A stretch of DNA of 36,791 bases from an uncultured Chloroflexota bacterium (lineage in GTDB: Bacteria > Chloroflexota > Anaerolineae > Promineifilales > Promineifilaceae), in NCBI GenBank assembly GCA_900696625.1, contig CAADGU010000472.1:1-36791 (forward strand), read 5' to 3'. Positions 8,253-17,040 of this stretch are shown here, in pieces. Under the pieces are notes generated by a model that saw only the letters and a program-made list of their open reading frames with translations, was not told the origin of the DNA and did not search any database. A program made the position numbers and the translations under genes. The first letter of the stretch is position 1. Each line of letters starts with the position of its first letter.

Positions 8253-9163
8253 TGAAAAAACAACCGATTCTCGACTGGCTGATCCCGTTGATCGCTATTT
8301 TGGCGCTGGTTGCCGCCGGGGCAGGGCTGTTTTGGCAGGATGGCGGCGCACCGGTTGCTTTTACCACGCTGCACGGCGAAACCGTGCAGCTTTACGGACA
8401 GGGCATTTACCGCTTTGATTGGGACTTCAAAGCGCCCATCCAGCGCGGCACAGACGCGGTGACATTGTTTGTCTGCCTACCGCTGCTGCTTTATGCCTTT
8501 TGGCGCACCCGGCGCGGCTCGCTCAAAGGGGGCGTATTGTTGATCGGGGCGCTCAGTTACTTTTTGTATTATGGCGTTTCGCTGGCCTTTTCGATGATGT
8601 TTAACAGCCTGTTTCTGGTGTATACCGTTCTGTTTTCGGCCAGTTTTTTTGCGTTTGTGGTTGCGATCACGGCCGTTTCCCCCCAGTACCTCGCCGCCCA
8701 CCTGTCACCCCAAACGCCGCGCCGCGGCATGGCTATTTTCTTATTTGTCGCCGGGGCAGGCGTCCTCTTCATCTGGCTCAGCGAAATCATCGGCCCGCTG
8801 CGGCAAGGGCAGGTTCCGGCTGAAGCCTTAGGCCCGTACACGACGATGGTCACGCACGCGCTGGACATAGCGATTATTGCCCCGGCGACGATGGTGACGG
8901 CCGTTTACCTGCTGCGGCGCGATCCGGTGGGCTACTTACTGGCTGCGCCCTTGCTCATTCTCTGCGCGCTGATCGGCGCGGTGGTGATTGCCCAAACTGT
9001 GTTTCAAACGCTGGCGGGCATCACGTTCCCCATTGGCGTCTACATCGGCATGATCGGGTCCTGGGTGGTGCTGGGCGTGTTTGCCATCTGGCTGACGCTG
9101 GCCTTTTTCCGCAATCTGACCGAACCGGCAACGGAACAACCTGTGACGTTGTCGGCAGCGTGA
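8252..9163 (+). CDS. Predicted multi-pass membrane protein
   Basis: MKKQPILDWLIPLIAILALVAAGAGLF...; translationally coupled to the preceding gene. Confidence 0.7.
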   Translation: MKKQPILDWLIPLIAILALVAAGAGLFWQDGGAPVAFTTLHGETVQLYGQGIYRFDWDFKAPIQRGTDAVTLFVCLPLLLYAFWRTRRGSLKGGVLLIGALSYFLYYGVSLAFSMMFNSLFLVYTVLFSASFFAFVVAITAVSPQYLAAHLSPQTPRRGMAIFLFVAGAGVLFIWLSEIIGPLRQGQVPAEALGPYTTMVTHALDIAIIAPATMVTAVYLLRRDPVGYLLAAPLLILCALIGAVVIAQTVFQTLAGITFPIGVYIGMIGSWVVLGVFAIWLTLAFFRNLTEPATEQPVTLSAA

Positions 9164-9175
9164 ATCATACAATTT

Positions 9176-9280
9176 GTCATTCCGACCCTTCGATGTCTCA
9201 GGGCAGGCTAGTCTGCGAGGAGGAATCCTTCATGTCAGGCATTAGCGATTCCTCACTCCGAAGACTGCGTTCGGAATGAC
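9176..9280. repeat. GTCATTCCGA-type inverted repeat element, copy B
   Basis: GTCATTCCGA...GAGGAATCC...GATTCCTCACTCCGAAGACT...TCGGAATGAC. Confidence 0.75.
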
Positions 9281-9299
9281 ACATTCAAGGAATAGAATT

Positions 9300-9692
9300 A
9301 TGTCAAATTGGTTACGCATTGTATTGGCCGTTGCCGTGGCGGCGCATGGCATTGGGCACATCTTGTTTTTGATGCCGCTGCTCAGCAGCACCACGTGGGG
9401 ACAGTCGGCCCAGTCCTGGCTGTTGGGCGATGGCGGATTGGCAAAGGGGCTGGGCGCCTTGATCTGGCTGGTAGCGCTGGTAGGATTTGTGGCCGCCGCT
9501 TTCGGCATTTTTCGGGAGACGGATTGGTGGCAGATGGCGGCGATTATGTCGGCTGTCGTTTCCACGGTAGGGCTGATTTTGTTTTGGACACGGCCGACAA
9601 CATCGCCCGCTGTTTCCGCATTGGTTTTTAACCTGCTCATCCTGATTTCGTTGCTGGTGGTCCGTTGGCCGCCGGTTGGCCAAACCAGCTAA
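9300..9692 (+). CDS. Small predicted membrane protein
   Basis: MSNWLRIVLAVAVAAHGIGHILFLMPLLSS...; 130 aa, four hydrophobic segments. Confidence 0.65.
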   Translation: MSNWLRIVLAVAVAAHGIGHILFLMPLLSSTTWGQSAQSWLLGDGGLAKGLGALIWLVALVGFVAAAFGIFRETDWWQMAAIMSAVVSTVGLILFWTRPTTSPAVSALVFNLLILISLLVVRWPPVGQTS

Positions 9693-9703
9693 ACGCTCGT
9701 AGT

Positions 9704-9719
9704 AGGCGATTTATCGCCT
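9704..9719. repeat. Palindrome AGGCGAT-TT-ATCGCCT (CGATTT-like intergenic hairpin)
   Basis: Perfect 7-bp arms; preceded by GTAGT, resembling the GTAACNCGATTT family. Confidence 0.5.
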
Positions 9720-9756
9720 TTGGGCGGACGGCACGAAAACAAACAAGAGGAAGGTG

Positions 9757-10593
9757 ATGACAAAACTCATCCTGGTGGAAGGATTACCCGGTTCGGGCAA
9801 AACGACAACGGCCGTATTCATCGCCAATTGGTTGCAGCAGCAGGGGCGGGAAACGGCCGTTTTCCTGGAAGGCAACCTGGATCATCCCGCCGACTTTGAA
9901 TCCGTCGCCTGCCTGGATGCGCGGGAATACGCCAGCCTGTTGGCCCGGTTCCCGGCCGAGGCGTCGTTTGTGCAGAGCCAGGTCATTCAGGATGGAGACG
10001 ACCACTTTTTCCATTATCGCGCCTTGCAGCAAAATTACCCCGATCTGGCCGAGGCGCTCATAACATCGCTGGCGCAGTATGAGATTTATGAATTGCCCGT
10101 GCCCAAATACCAACGGCTGGTGCGGCAGCGCTGGCAGCGTTTTGCCGAGGCAGCAGCCACCGGCAATCCCGTCTACATTTTTGAGTGCTGCTTCCTGCAA
10201 AACCCGCTGACGATGCTGCTGGGCCGCCACGATGAGTCGGTGAGCGCGGCGGAGTCGTTTGTGCTGGAATTGGCGGCGGCGGTGCGGGGGTTACGGCCGT
10301 GTCTCATTTATCTGCATCCCGGTGCGGTGCGGACCACATTGACAAAAATTGCCGGGGAACGGCCGTCGGCATGGCTCGATTTTGTCATTGCCTACCACAC
10401 GCAGCAGGGGCATGGCAAAGCCCAGGGCTGGCAGGGTTTTGACGGCCTGGTGCAGTTCTACGAAATGCGCCAGGCCATCGAACTGGCGCTGCTGCCGCAG
10501 TTACCATTTCCCGGTGTACTGGTGCAGCACAGCAGCCAGGCTGCTAACCAGTCACAAATTGCAGATTTTCTGGCAAGGATCTTCCCCGCCTGA
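9757..10593 (+). CDS. P-loop NTPase / nucleoside-kinase-like protein
   Basis: MTKLILVEGLPGSGKTTTAVFIANWLQQ (Walker A). Confidence 0.75.
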   Translation: MTKLILVEGLPGSGKTTTAVFIANWLQQQGRETAVFLEGNLDHPADFESVACLDAREYASLLARFPAEASFVQSQVIQDGDDHFFHYRALQQNYPDLAEALITSLAQYEIYELPVPKYQRLVRQRWQRFAEAAATGNPVYIFECCFLQNPLTMLLGRHDESVSAAESFVLELAAAVRGLRPCLIYLHPGAVRTTLTKIAGERPSAWLDFVIAYHTQQGHGKAQGWQGFDGLVQFYEMRQAIELALLPQLPFPGVLVQHSSQAANQSQIADFLARIFPA

Positions 10594-10620
10594 ATTCCCT
10601 TAACCGGTTTTAGTTGCAGA

Positions 10621-10664
10621 CATAACCCCGATCATAACTTTGGTTAGAGGACGGCCGTACCCCC
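10621..10664. repeat. 44-bp dispersed intergenic repeat, copy 2
   Basis: cataaccccgatcataactttggttagaggacggccgtaccccc; 41/44 identical to 2427-2470. Confidence 0.8.
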
Positions 10665-10842
10665 TCTACCCTATCCTATGAGCATATGTCCGGGTCAACC
10701 ACCCTGGTGATCGCGCAAGGCGCTTCGCAAAAGATTGCCAGTCGTTAGCACCCGGATAGGTACTTTTGTAGTGCCTGCCATATGATTTTGGTCACATGAC
10801 ACACTTTTCACAATATGACATGCTATGAAAACAGGAGAAATG

Positions 10843-11529
10843 ATGCACACTAAAACTTTCTTTTCGATGATCTTGTTGGTCCTATTGGCCACCTCTTTAG
10901 CAGCCTGCAATGGGTTGACAGGGCGCGTAGGGAATTCAGAAATCGTGTCCGGTTCCGGCAATGTGGTCACGGAAACGCGAGAGGTGAGTGGCTTCACGGC
11001 CGTGACCCTGCAAGGTTTTGGCCAGGTGATCATTGACCAGAACGGCAGCGAGTCGCTGACCATTACGGCCGATGATAACTTCATGCCACACCTGAAAACG
11101 GCCGTCAGAGGCAACACCCTCTACATCAGCAACACCGATAGAACTGCTTTCACGAACGTGACCGAACTGACCTTCCGCATCAGCGCCGCGGCGCTGAATG
11201 CGGTGGAACTGTCCGGCGCGGGCAGCATGGAGATCACTGATCTGGACACCGACCGATGGCAGGTCAAACTGCCAGGCGCGGGCAGCATCACCGTCTCCGG
11301 GCAGACCAACAGCCAGACGGTGGAACTGAGCGGCGCCGGCAGCTACAACGCCGCCGACCTGACCAGCCAGGAAGCCACCATCACCAGCAACGGTGCGGGG
11401 TCGGTTGTGGTGAATGTCAGTGACACATTAGATGTCACCATCAATGGGTTGGGCAATGTGGAATACATCGGCAACCCCACGGTGACCCAAAAAATTAACG
11501 GGGTGGGCAGTGTACGGCAACGGCCGTAG
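10843..11529 (+). CDS. GIN-domain (DUF2807) lipoprotein, putative auto-transporter adhesin type
   Basis: Lipobox LAAC; VSGFTAVTLQGFGQVIIDQNGSESLTITADDN...VELSGAGSMEI repeats; SD AGGAG. Confidence 0.85.
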   Translation: MHTKTFFSMILLVLLATSLAACNGLTGRVGNSEIVSGSGNVVTETREVSGFTAVTLQGFGQVIIDQNGSESLTITADDNFMPHLKTAVRGNTLYISNTDRTAFTNVTELTFRISAAALNAVELSGAGSMEITDLDTDRWQVKLPGAGSITVSGQTNSQTVELSGAGSYNAADLTSQEATITSNGAGSVVVNVSDTLDVTINGLGNVEYIGNPTVTQKINGVGSVRQRP

Positions 11530-11553
11530 CCCATCCCAGGAGGTAGTTTAACG

Positions 11554-12201
11554 ATGTTTCGTTCCATTCTCATATTGTTACTCTTTTTGTTGTTGGTCAG
11601 TTGCACGGCCGTTGGCGAAGCCGAACCGTCCGGGAATATGACGGACGATATGCAAAACGTGGCCGTCATCTGGCCGGGCGCCAATGAATCGGTAGACGCC
11701 CAGCCGGTGTTGCAATGGGAAGCGTTCCCCGAAGCGGCCCAATACCAGGTCATCATTGTCAACGGCGACACGAATGAGACGGTGTTCACGCAAAAGACCA
11801 CCGAGATGGTCATGCCGGTGACGCCGCCGCTGCCGGGCGGCGTTCGCTACACCTGGACGGTGCAGGCCCAAGACGCCAACGGTGAGGTGATCGGCGAGGT
11901 ACATACTTTTTTCCGGGTCAAGGCGCTCCTGGAAACGGTAGAACCGGCTAACCTGGCGACCACATCGGCCACGCCCACATTGGCCTGGAAACCATTTGAC
12001 AATGCCGTCACCTATCAGGTGGTGCTGCTGGACGACGATGCCTACCCGCCGGTGGTTGTGAGCGATGAAGAAAGCAAAGAAACCAGCTTTGCCGTCACCA
12101 CCCCCCTGGAATCGGGCAGCTACAGTTGGACGGTCTGGGCTAAAGATGCCAACGGCACAGTCATTGCCGAAGCAAATAACCAGTTTATGGTAGAGAAGTA
12201 A
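11554..12201 (+). CDS. Lipoprotein with two Ig/FN3-like repeats
   Basis: LLLVSC lipobox; two similar units (VDAQPVLQWEAFPEAAQYQVIIVNGD.. / TSATPTLAWKPFDNAVTYQVVLLDDD..); AGGAGG SD. Confidence 0.75.
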   Translation: MFRSILILLLFLLLVSCTAVGEAEPSGNMTDDMQNVAVIWPGANESVDAQPVLQWEAFPEAAQYQVIIVNGDTNETVFTQKTTEMVMPVTPPLPGGVRYTWTVQAQDANGEVIGEVHTFFRVKALLETVEPANLATTSATPTLAWKPFDNAVTYQVVLLDDDAYPPVVVSDEESKETSFAVTTPLESGSYSWTVWAKDANGTVIAEANNQFMVEK

Positions 12202-12224
12202 CGCGATTTTCCAAATCGCGCTAC
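12198..12224. repeat. GTAACGCGATTTTCCAAATCGCGCTAC palindrome, copy 2
   Basis: Includes the TAA stop of the upstream CDS. Confidence 0.75.
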
Positions 12225-12244
12225 CCGTCTGTAGGAGGAAAATC

Positions 12245-13204
12245 ATGAACCGTAATCGTGCAAATCTGGTGTGGGGCATTGTCCTCATTCTGTTTGGCAG
12301 CTTTTACCTGCTGCAAACGTTGGGCTTTGTTCCCGAATTAGCGCCAATTGTCTGGGGTGGGATTTTTGCCGTCACCAGCCTAATCTTCCTGGTACTGTAT
12401 CTGATGAATGGCTGGCAGGCATGGGGCTGGTTGTTTCCCACCAGCATTTTTGCCGGGCTGGCAATTGTTTTGTTCCTGGCGGATAGAGGTGCAGAAGGGG
12501 CCTGGATTGGCGCCCTGTTCCTGGCGTCGGTGGGGCTGCCGTTCTGGCTGGCCTTTGCCATTGACCGCAAGGCCAACTGGTGGGCGCTGATTCCGGGATG
12601 GGTGTTTGCCGTGCTAACGGCCGTCGTCTTGCTCAGCGAAACCGTCTCCGGTGAACTGATCGGGTCGTTGGTCATGTTTGGCATTGGCCTGCCCTTCCTG
12701 GCAGTGTATCTGCTCAATCGGGCGAATTGGTGGGCGCTCATCCCCGCCGCCATTTTGTGTGGCCTGGGGGTGTTGCTGCTGTTTGTCAATCAAGCGCCGG
12801 AAACGTGGATTGGCGCTTTCGTGCTGCTGATGATCAGCCTGCCTTTCCTGTTTGTCTTCGTCCGTGTACCCAAGCAGTGGTGGGCCATCATCCCTGGCGG
12901 CATTATGCTGACACTGGCAATTGTCACCTTGCTCGCCGGCGCGGTGGAGACGGAATCGTGGGGTGGGCGTTTGCTGGCGCTGGTGACGTTTTGGGGCACG
13001 GCCGTGCCCTTCATCTACCTTTGGCTGCGGCGCGAGGTGTATCCTACCGATTGGGCCAAATACCCGGCGGCGGCGCTGCTGCTGCTGGGCGTGGTTGCCC
13101 CCTTTGTGGAGGAAGTGCCCGGTGGTATGCTGGCTATCGTCTTAATCCTCGTTGGTGGTTGGTTGTTGCTAGACGCGGCCCGTCATCCCAAACTAAAAGG
13201 CTGA
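12245..13204 (+). CDS. Multi-pass membrane protein with repeated 'NWWALIPG' TM units
   Basis: Repeated KANWWALIPGWVFAVLTAVVLL / NRANWWALIPAAILCGLGVLLLF / PKQWWAIIPGGIMLTLAIVTLL; TAGGAGG SD. Confidence 0.75.
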   Translation: MNRNRANLVWGIVLILFGSFYLLQTLGFVPELAPIVWGGIFAVTSLIFLVLYLMNGWQAWGWLFPTSIFAGLAIVLFLADRGAEGAWIGALFLASVGLPFWLAFAIDRKANWWALIPGWVFAVLTAVVLLSETVSGELIGSLVMFGIGLPFLAVYLLNRANWWALIPAAILCGLGVLLLFVNQAPETWIGAFVLLMISLPFLFVFVRVPKQWWAIIPGGIMLTLAIVTLLAGAVETESWGGRLLALVTFWGTAVPFIYLWLRREVYPTDWAKYPAAALLLLGVVAPFVEEVPGGMLAIVLILVGGWLLLDAARHPKLKG

Positions 13205-13216
13205 TTCCCCATCAAA

Positions 13217-13251
13217 AGTGGCAGACCGAAAACCATTTTCGGTCTGCCACT
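13217..13251. terminator. Bidirectional terminator hairpin between convergent genes
   Basis: AGTGGCAGACCGAAAA-CCA-TTTTCGGTCTGCCACT: perfect 16-bp arms between CDS ends 13204(+) and 13253(-). Confidence 0.85.
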
Positions 13252-13252
13252 G

Positions 13253-14212
13253 TCAGCGTTTGATATGGCCGGGCAGCACGTAGGGGTAGGGTTTGCGGAA
13301 GAGACGGTGCAGCCAGCGGTCCAACCGGCGAAAGGTGAGATACACGCGCCAGATCATGGCATCTTCCCGGTAATAGGCGGCGACATCTTTTACTGTAATT
13401 GGCTCCACCTGGGGGAATTGTTCCTGCAAAATCTGGTTGGCTATGGTCACAAACGCGGGCACCAGATCGGGCAGTTGCTCTTTGTAAAGATTGCCCAGCA
13501 GGTCAATGCTTACTTTGCGCGCATCATAATAGCGTGTAACCACATCTTGCAAAAACAGCCAGCGCAGCAGCCAGCGCAAAAATGCAGGCGCACTGCGCAA
13601 AAACAATTCCGCATCTAACTGCTCCACCCCATTTTTCTGCACTAAGGGGGAACTGGTATCCAGAAATTCCAAAATGATGGGTTCCGGCAGCGTTGCGCCT
13701 GCAAAATCGCGCACCACCCAATTAGACATTTGCCCATCCAGCCCCAGCGCCACCAGCCCACTCTGGGCCTGGTTGAAGGAGAAGACGCGGCAAATTTCGT
13801 GCAGCACGGCCGTGAACAACCGCACCTGGTCTGCCGCCGCCAACAGATGCATGGCCCGGCTGGCAATGGCCTGAGGATTGAGTTTGGGTTGGACGAGGTA
13901 GATAATGGGACGGCCGTTGACCCCCCGAATCTGAATCAACGCACCAGGCACAGTTTGCAGCCCCACCACTTCTGTCAAAACCGCCATCGCTTCAGCATAC
14001 AACGCCGTATAAGCAGCGGCCTCTGACTCCGTCTCAAACATCGCCATCCGCTTAAAGGCCAGGTGTGGCGATAGGCTGTCAATGGCCAATACGGTGCTGA
14101 TTTCACCGTAGCCCAATACCTTTGCCGGCAGGGGGCCGGTTTCCGGCTGAAGCGGATTAAACAGATCTTCAAACCGCTGCAAGGCGGCCCGATCCACCGG
14201 TAAATCAACCAC
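13253..14212 (-). CDS. DUF6206-like protein
   Basis: 319-aa ORF, LPAKVLGYGEISTVLAI...LAFKRMAMF; overlaps the upstream aminotransferase gene by 8 nt. Confidence 0.6.
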   Translation of the reverse strand: MVDLPVDRAALQRFEDLFNPLQPETGPLPAKVLGYGEISTVLAIDSLSPHLAFKRMAMFETESEAAAYTALYAEAMAVLTEVVGLQTVPGALIQIRGVNGRPIIYLVQPKLNPQAIASRAMHLLAAADQVRLFTAVLHEICRVFSFNQAQSGLVALGLDGQMSNWVVRDFAGATLPEPIILEFLDTSSPLVQKNGVEQLDAELFLRSAPAFLRWLLRWLFLQDVVTRYYDARKVSIDLLGNLYKEQLPDLVPAFVTIANQILQEQFPQVEPITVKDVAAYYREDAMIWRVYLTFRRLDRWLHRLFRKPYPYVLPGHIKR

Positions 14213-15452
14213 TTATCTGACTCACAATATGGTCTAGCTGCGCCAGCGACCGATTGAGGCGCTCCAAAATATCTTCAACCAGTGGCCGGTCTACAATCAA
14301 AGGGGGCAGCAGTTGCGCCACCCGCCGGTCATTGTCCGCATAGACAATCAGTAAATCATTGTCGTAAGCCACTTTGGTAAACAGCGGCCCACAAAAATCA
14401 TAGACCATCTCAATGCCCATCATCAACCCTTTTTGGCGCAGCCCCACCAGCAGCGGATACTGCGCCTGGAAAGCGGCAAACCTATCCGTAAAAATGGCCG
14501 CCATTTCATTGACATGAGCTAAAAAGGCCGGGTCTGATGATAGCTCCAGCACTTTGAGGGCCACAACGCAGCCAATTTCGGCCCCACCAAAGGTAGAGAT
14601 ATGGATAAAGGGGTCGCGCTGAAAAACGGTTTCCAACTCGGTGCGGAAACAGGTGGCGGACATGGGGTAAATGCCGCCCGACAATCCTTTGCCAATGGTC
14701 AGGATGTCCGGCTCGATGCCAAAATGCTCAAATGCCCACAGCTTGCCGGTGCGGCCCAATCCGGCCTGAATTTCATCCAAAATCAGCAGCGCCCCGTGCT
14801 GGTCACAAAGCTGGCGCACCAGGGGCAAATAGTCCGGTGGGGGGATGGGCATACCAGAAGTGGCGGGGATGGTTTCCAGAATGACGGCAGCGGTCTGGTC
14901 GGTCACGGCCGTTTGCATCGCCTCATGATCCGCAAATGGAATCTGCCGGAAACCGGCAGGACGCCCGCCAAATGGCCGAAAATACTTCTCATCCCCCGTT
15001 GCCAGCGCCAGCCCGGTATGGCCATGATAGCCACCTTTAACCGAGATGATTTCCTGACGACCGGTGTACCCACGTGCTACCTTGATCGCCAGGTCAACCG
15101 CCTCACCGCCGCTTACGCCAAACACGGTGTAGGTCAACCTTTCTGGCGTCAATTCAGCCAGTTTGGCGGCCAATGCCGCCCGTGGCTGGCTGATGAGGTG
15201 TTGGTTGCCAATGTCCAACGTTTCCAGCCCTGCTTGTAGCGCCGCAATGATGGCCGGATGGCGATGGCCCAGATTAAAAACCCCGCCATTGCAGTGGCAG
15301 TTAATCAACTGCTTTTCCCCGTCCCAATCCCAGATATACACGCCTTCGCGCGCGCCGAGTACAAAATCAATGTCAGCTTGCTGGAAGAAGGCCACCTTGC
15401 CAGAGGAAACGTGGCGGGCGAATTGTTGGGTAACGGCCGTTTTACTATCCAT
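14205..15452 (-). CDS. Class III PLP-dependent aminotransferase
   Basis: VSGGEAVDLAIKVARGYTGRQEIISVKGGYHGHTG, LLILDEIQAGLGRTGKLWAFEHFGIEPDILTIGKGLSGGIYP (PLP Lys). Confidence 0.92.
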   Translation of the reverse strand: MDSKTAVTQQFARHVSSGKVAFFQQADIDFVLGAREGVYIWDWDGEKQLINCHCNGGVFNLGHRHPAIIAALQAGLETLDIGNQHLISQPRAALAAKLAELTPERLTYTVFGVSGGEAVDLAIKVARGYTGRQEIISVKGGYHGHTGLALATGDEKYFRPFGGRPAGFRQIPFADHEAMQTAVTDQTAAVILETIPATSGMPIPPPDYLPLVRQLCDQHGALLILDEIQAGLGRTGKLWAFEHFGIEPDILTIGKGLSGGIYPMSATCFRTELETVFQRDPFIHISTFGGAEIGCVVALKVLELSSDPAFLAHVNEMAAIFTDRFAAFQAQYPLLVGLRQKGLMMGIEMVYDFCGPLFTKVAYDNDLLIVYADNDRRVAQLLPPLIVDRPLVEDILERLNRSLAQLDHIVSQISG

Positions 15453-15460
15453 AACCGCTC

Positions 15461-15844
15461 CTATTCGTTTATATCAATTGTTTCGCCATATCCCCAGCCC
15501 TGAGACTGGTTAATTTGCAGGCGCGCCGGTTCAATTTTTACCAGCACACATCCGGGTGCATCGGCTGAGTGGGGCAGGGACAACTGCGGCGGCGCTTGAG
15601 ACAAAGGTATAGTACAGCCACGGCCGTAAAGTTGCCATTGTTCGGTGCTGACAACGGCCGTTGGTTCATACTCCAGGTTAAACAACTGGTCAGACGTGCC
15701 CGGCACCAGCAGATAAAGCCACATGCCCATGGCCTCACAGGGAAATACACGGGACTGAATACCGGCCGGCCCAGAGGTAGACAGGTTGGCTGCCTGTACC
15801 GGCGCTAATACTTCTTCCACTCGTTGTTGTAGATGTGCTAACAT
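15461..15844 (-). CDS. Hypothetical protein
   Basis: 127-aa ORF co-directional with, and 8 bp from, the aminotransferase gene. Confidence 0.55.
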   Translation of the reverse strand: MLAHLQQRVEEVLAPVQAANLSTSGPAGIQSRVFPCEAMGMWLYLLVPGTSDQLFNLEYEPTAVVSTEQWQLYGRGCTIPLSQAPPQLSLPHSADAPGCVLVKIEPARLQINQSQGWGYGETIDINE

Positions 15845-15971
15845 GGCTTGCCTCTTTGTGTAAGCATAGCGAAATCATGGGTGGCCTGTCCTCTATCTTT
15901 GGTTACGGTTATGGTTATAGATGTGCCGCACTAAAGCAATCAGTCACACCGGGAATGCATTGCCCTGCTCC

Positions 15972-16035
15972 ATCTCCTCACCCTCTCACCCCCTCACCCC
16001 TTCACCCCTTCACCTTGTCACCCCCTCCCCCCCTC
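15972..16035. repeat. C/T-rich tandem octamers (TCACCCC-type) upstream of moxR-like gene
   Basis: ctcaccct ctcacccc ctcacccc ttcacccc ttcacctt gtcacccc ctcccccc. Confidence 0.65.
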
Positions 16036-16051
16036 AGCTATACTCCCCCCT
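16015..16051 (+). promoter_or_regulatory. Promoter of a predicted leaderless moxR-like transcript
   Basis: TTGTCA (16015-16020), 18 bp, TATACT (16039-16044), only 7 nt to ATG (16052), no SD. Confidence 0.6.
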
Positions 16052-17008
16052 ATGAACCCAACAGCCCTCCAACCCATCGCCCAACGACTCCGCCAGGAAG
16101 CCGACAAAGTCCTGGTTGGCCTGGAAGAACCCTTTGAACTGCTCACCATCGCCCTGCTCACCGGCGGCCACGTCTTGCTGGAAGGGGTTCCGGGAACGGC
16201 CAAAACCCTCATGGCTAAAACCCTGGCCCATCTGGTGCAGGCCCAATTCACCCGCATCCAGTTCACCCCCGACCTCATGCCCTCAGATATCCTGGGCACC
16301 AGCGTTTTCGACATCACCAGCGGCCAATTCTTTCTCAAAAAAGGCCCCATCTTCACCCAAATCCTGCTCGCCGACGAGATCAACCGCGCCCCCGCCAAAA
16401 CGCAATCCGCCCTGCTGGAAGCCATGGAAGAGCGGCAAATCAACCTCGAAGGCGAACGCCACCTGCTGCCGCCCCCCTTCATGGTCATCGCCACCCAAAA
16501 CCCCATCGAATACGAAGGCACCTACCCCCTGCCCGAAGCCCAACTGGACCGTTTCCTCTTCAAAGTGCTCACTCCTTACGGCACGCTGGACAACGACATT
16601 GAAGTGCTGCGCCGCTACCATCACGGCTTCGACGCCCACGATCTGGCCGCCGCCGGGCTGCAAGTAACCCTGCCCGCCGCCGACATCGTGGCCGCCCGCC
16701 AGGCCATCAACCAGGTCGTCGTCGAAGATGGCATCCTGGCCTACATCGCCCAGGTCGCCGCCGCCTCCCGCCAATCGCCAGACCTGACGCTGGGGGCCAG
16801 CACCCGCGCCGCCACCCACGTGCTGCTGGCGTCCAAGACCTACGCCGCCATGCAAGGCCGCGATTACGTCACCCCCGATGATGTGAAATACGTCACCTTA
16901 CCCGTTTACCGCCACCGCATCTTGCTCAAACCGGAAGCGGAAATTGAAGGGCTAAATCCCGACGCCGTGGTGCGCCGCCTGTTACGGCAGGTGGAAGTGC
17001 CGCGGTAA
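16052..17008 (+). CDS. MoxR-family AAA+ ATPase
   Basis: [23 protein letters not shown] (Walker A), [24 protein letters not shown] (Walker B), [24 protein letters not shown]. Confidence 0.95.
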   Translation: MNPTALQPIAQRLRQEADKVLVGLEEPFELLTIALLTGGHVLLEGVPGTAKTLMAKTLAHLVQAQFTRIQFTPDLMPSDILGTSVFDITSGQFFLKKGPIFTQILLADEINRAPAKTQSALLEAMEERQINLEGERHLLPPPFMVIATQNPIEYEGTYPLPEAQLDRFLFKVLTPYGTLDNDIEVLRRYHHGFDAHDLAAAGLQVTLPAADIVAARQAINQVVVEDGILAYIAQVAAASRQSPDLTLGASTRAATHVLLASKTYAAMQGRDYVTPDDVKYVTLPVYRHRILLKPEAEIEGLNPDAVVRRLLRQVEVPR

Positions 17009-17031
17009 CACGATTTGCCAAATCGTGTTAC
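17005..17031. repeat. GTAACACGATTTG-C-CAAATCGTGTTAC perfect palindrome, copy 3
   Basis: 13-bp perfect arms with 1-nt centre; contains the moxR-like stop codon. Confidence 0.85.
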
Positions 17032-17040
17032 GCCCAGATC

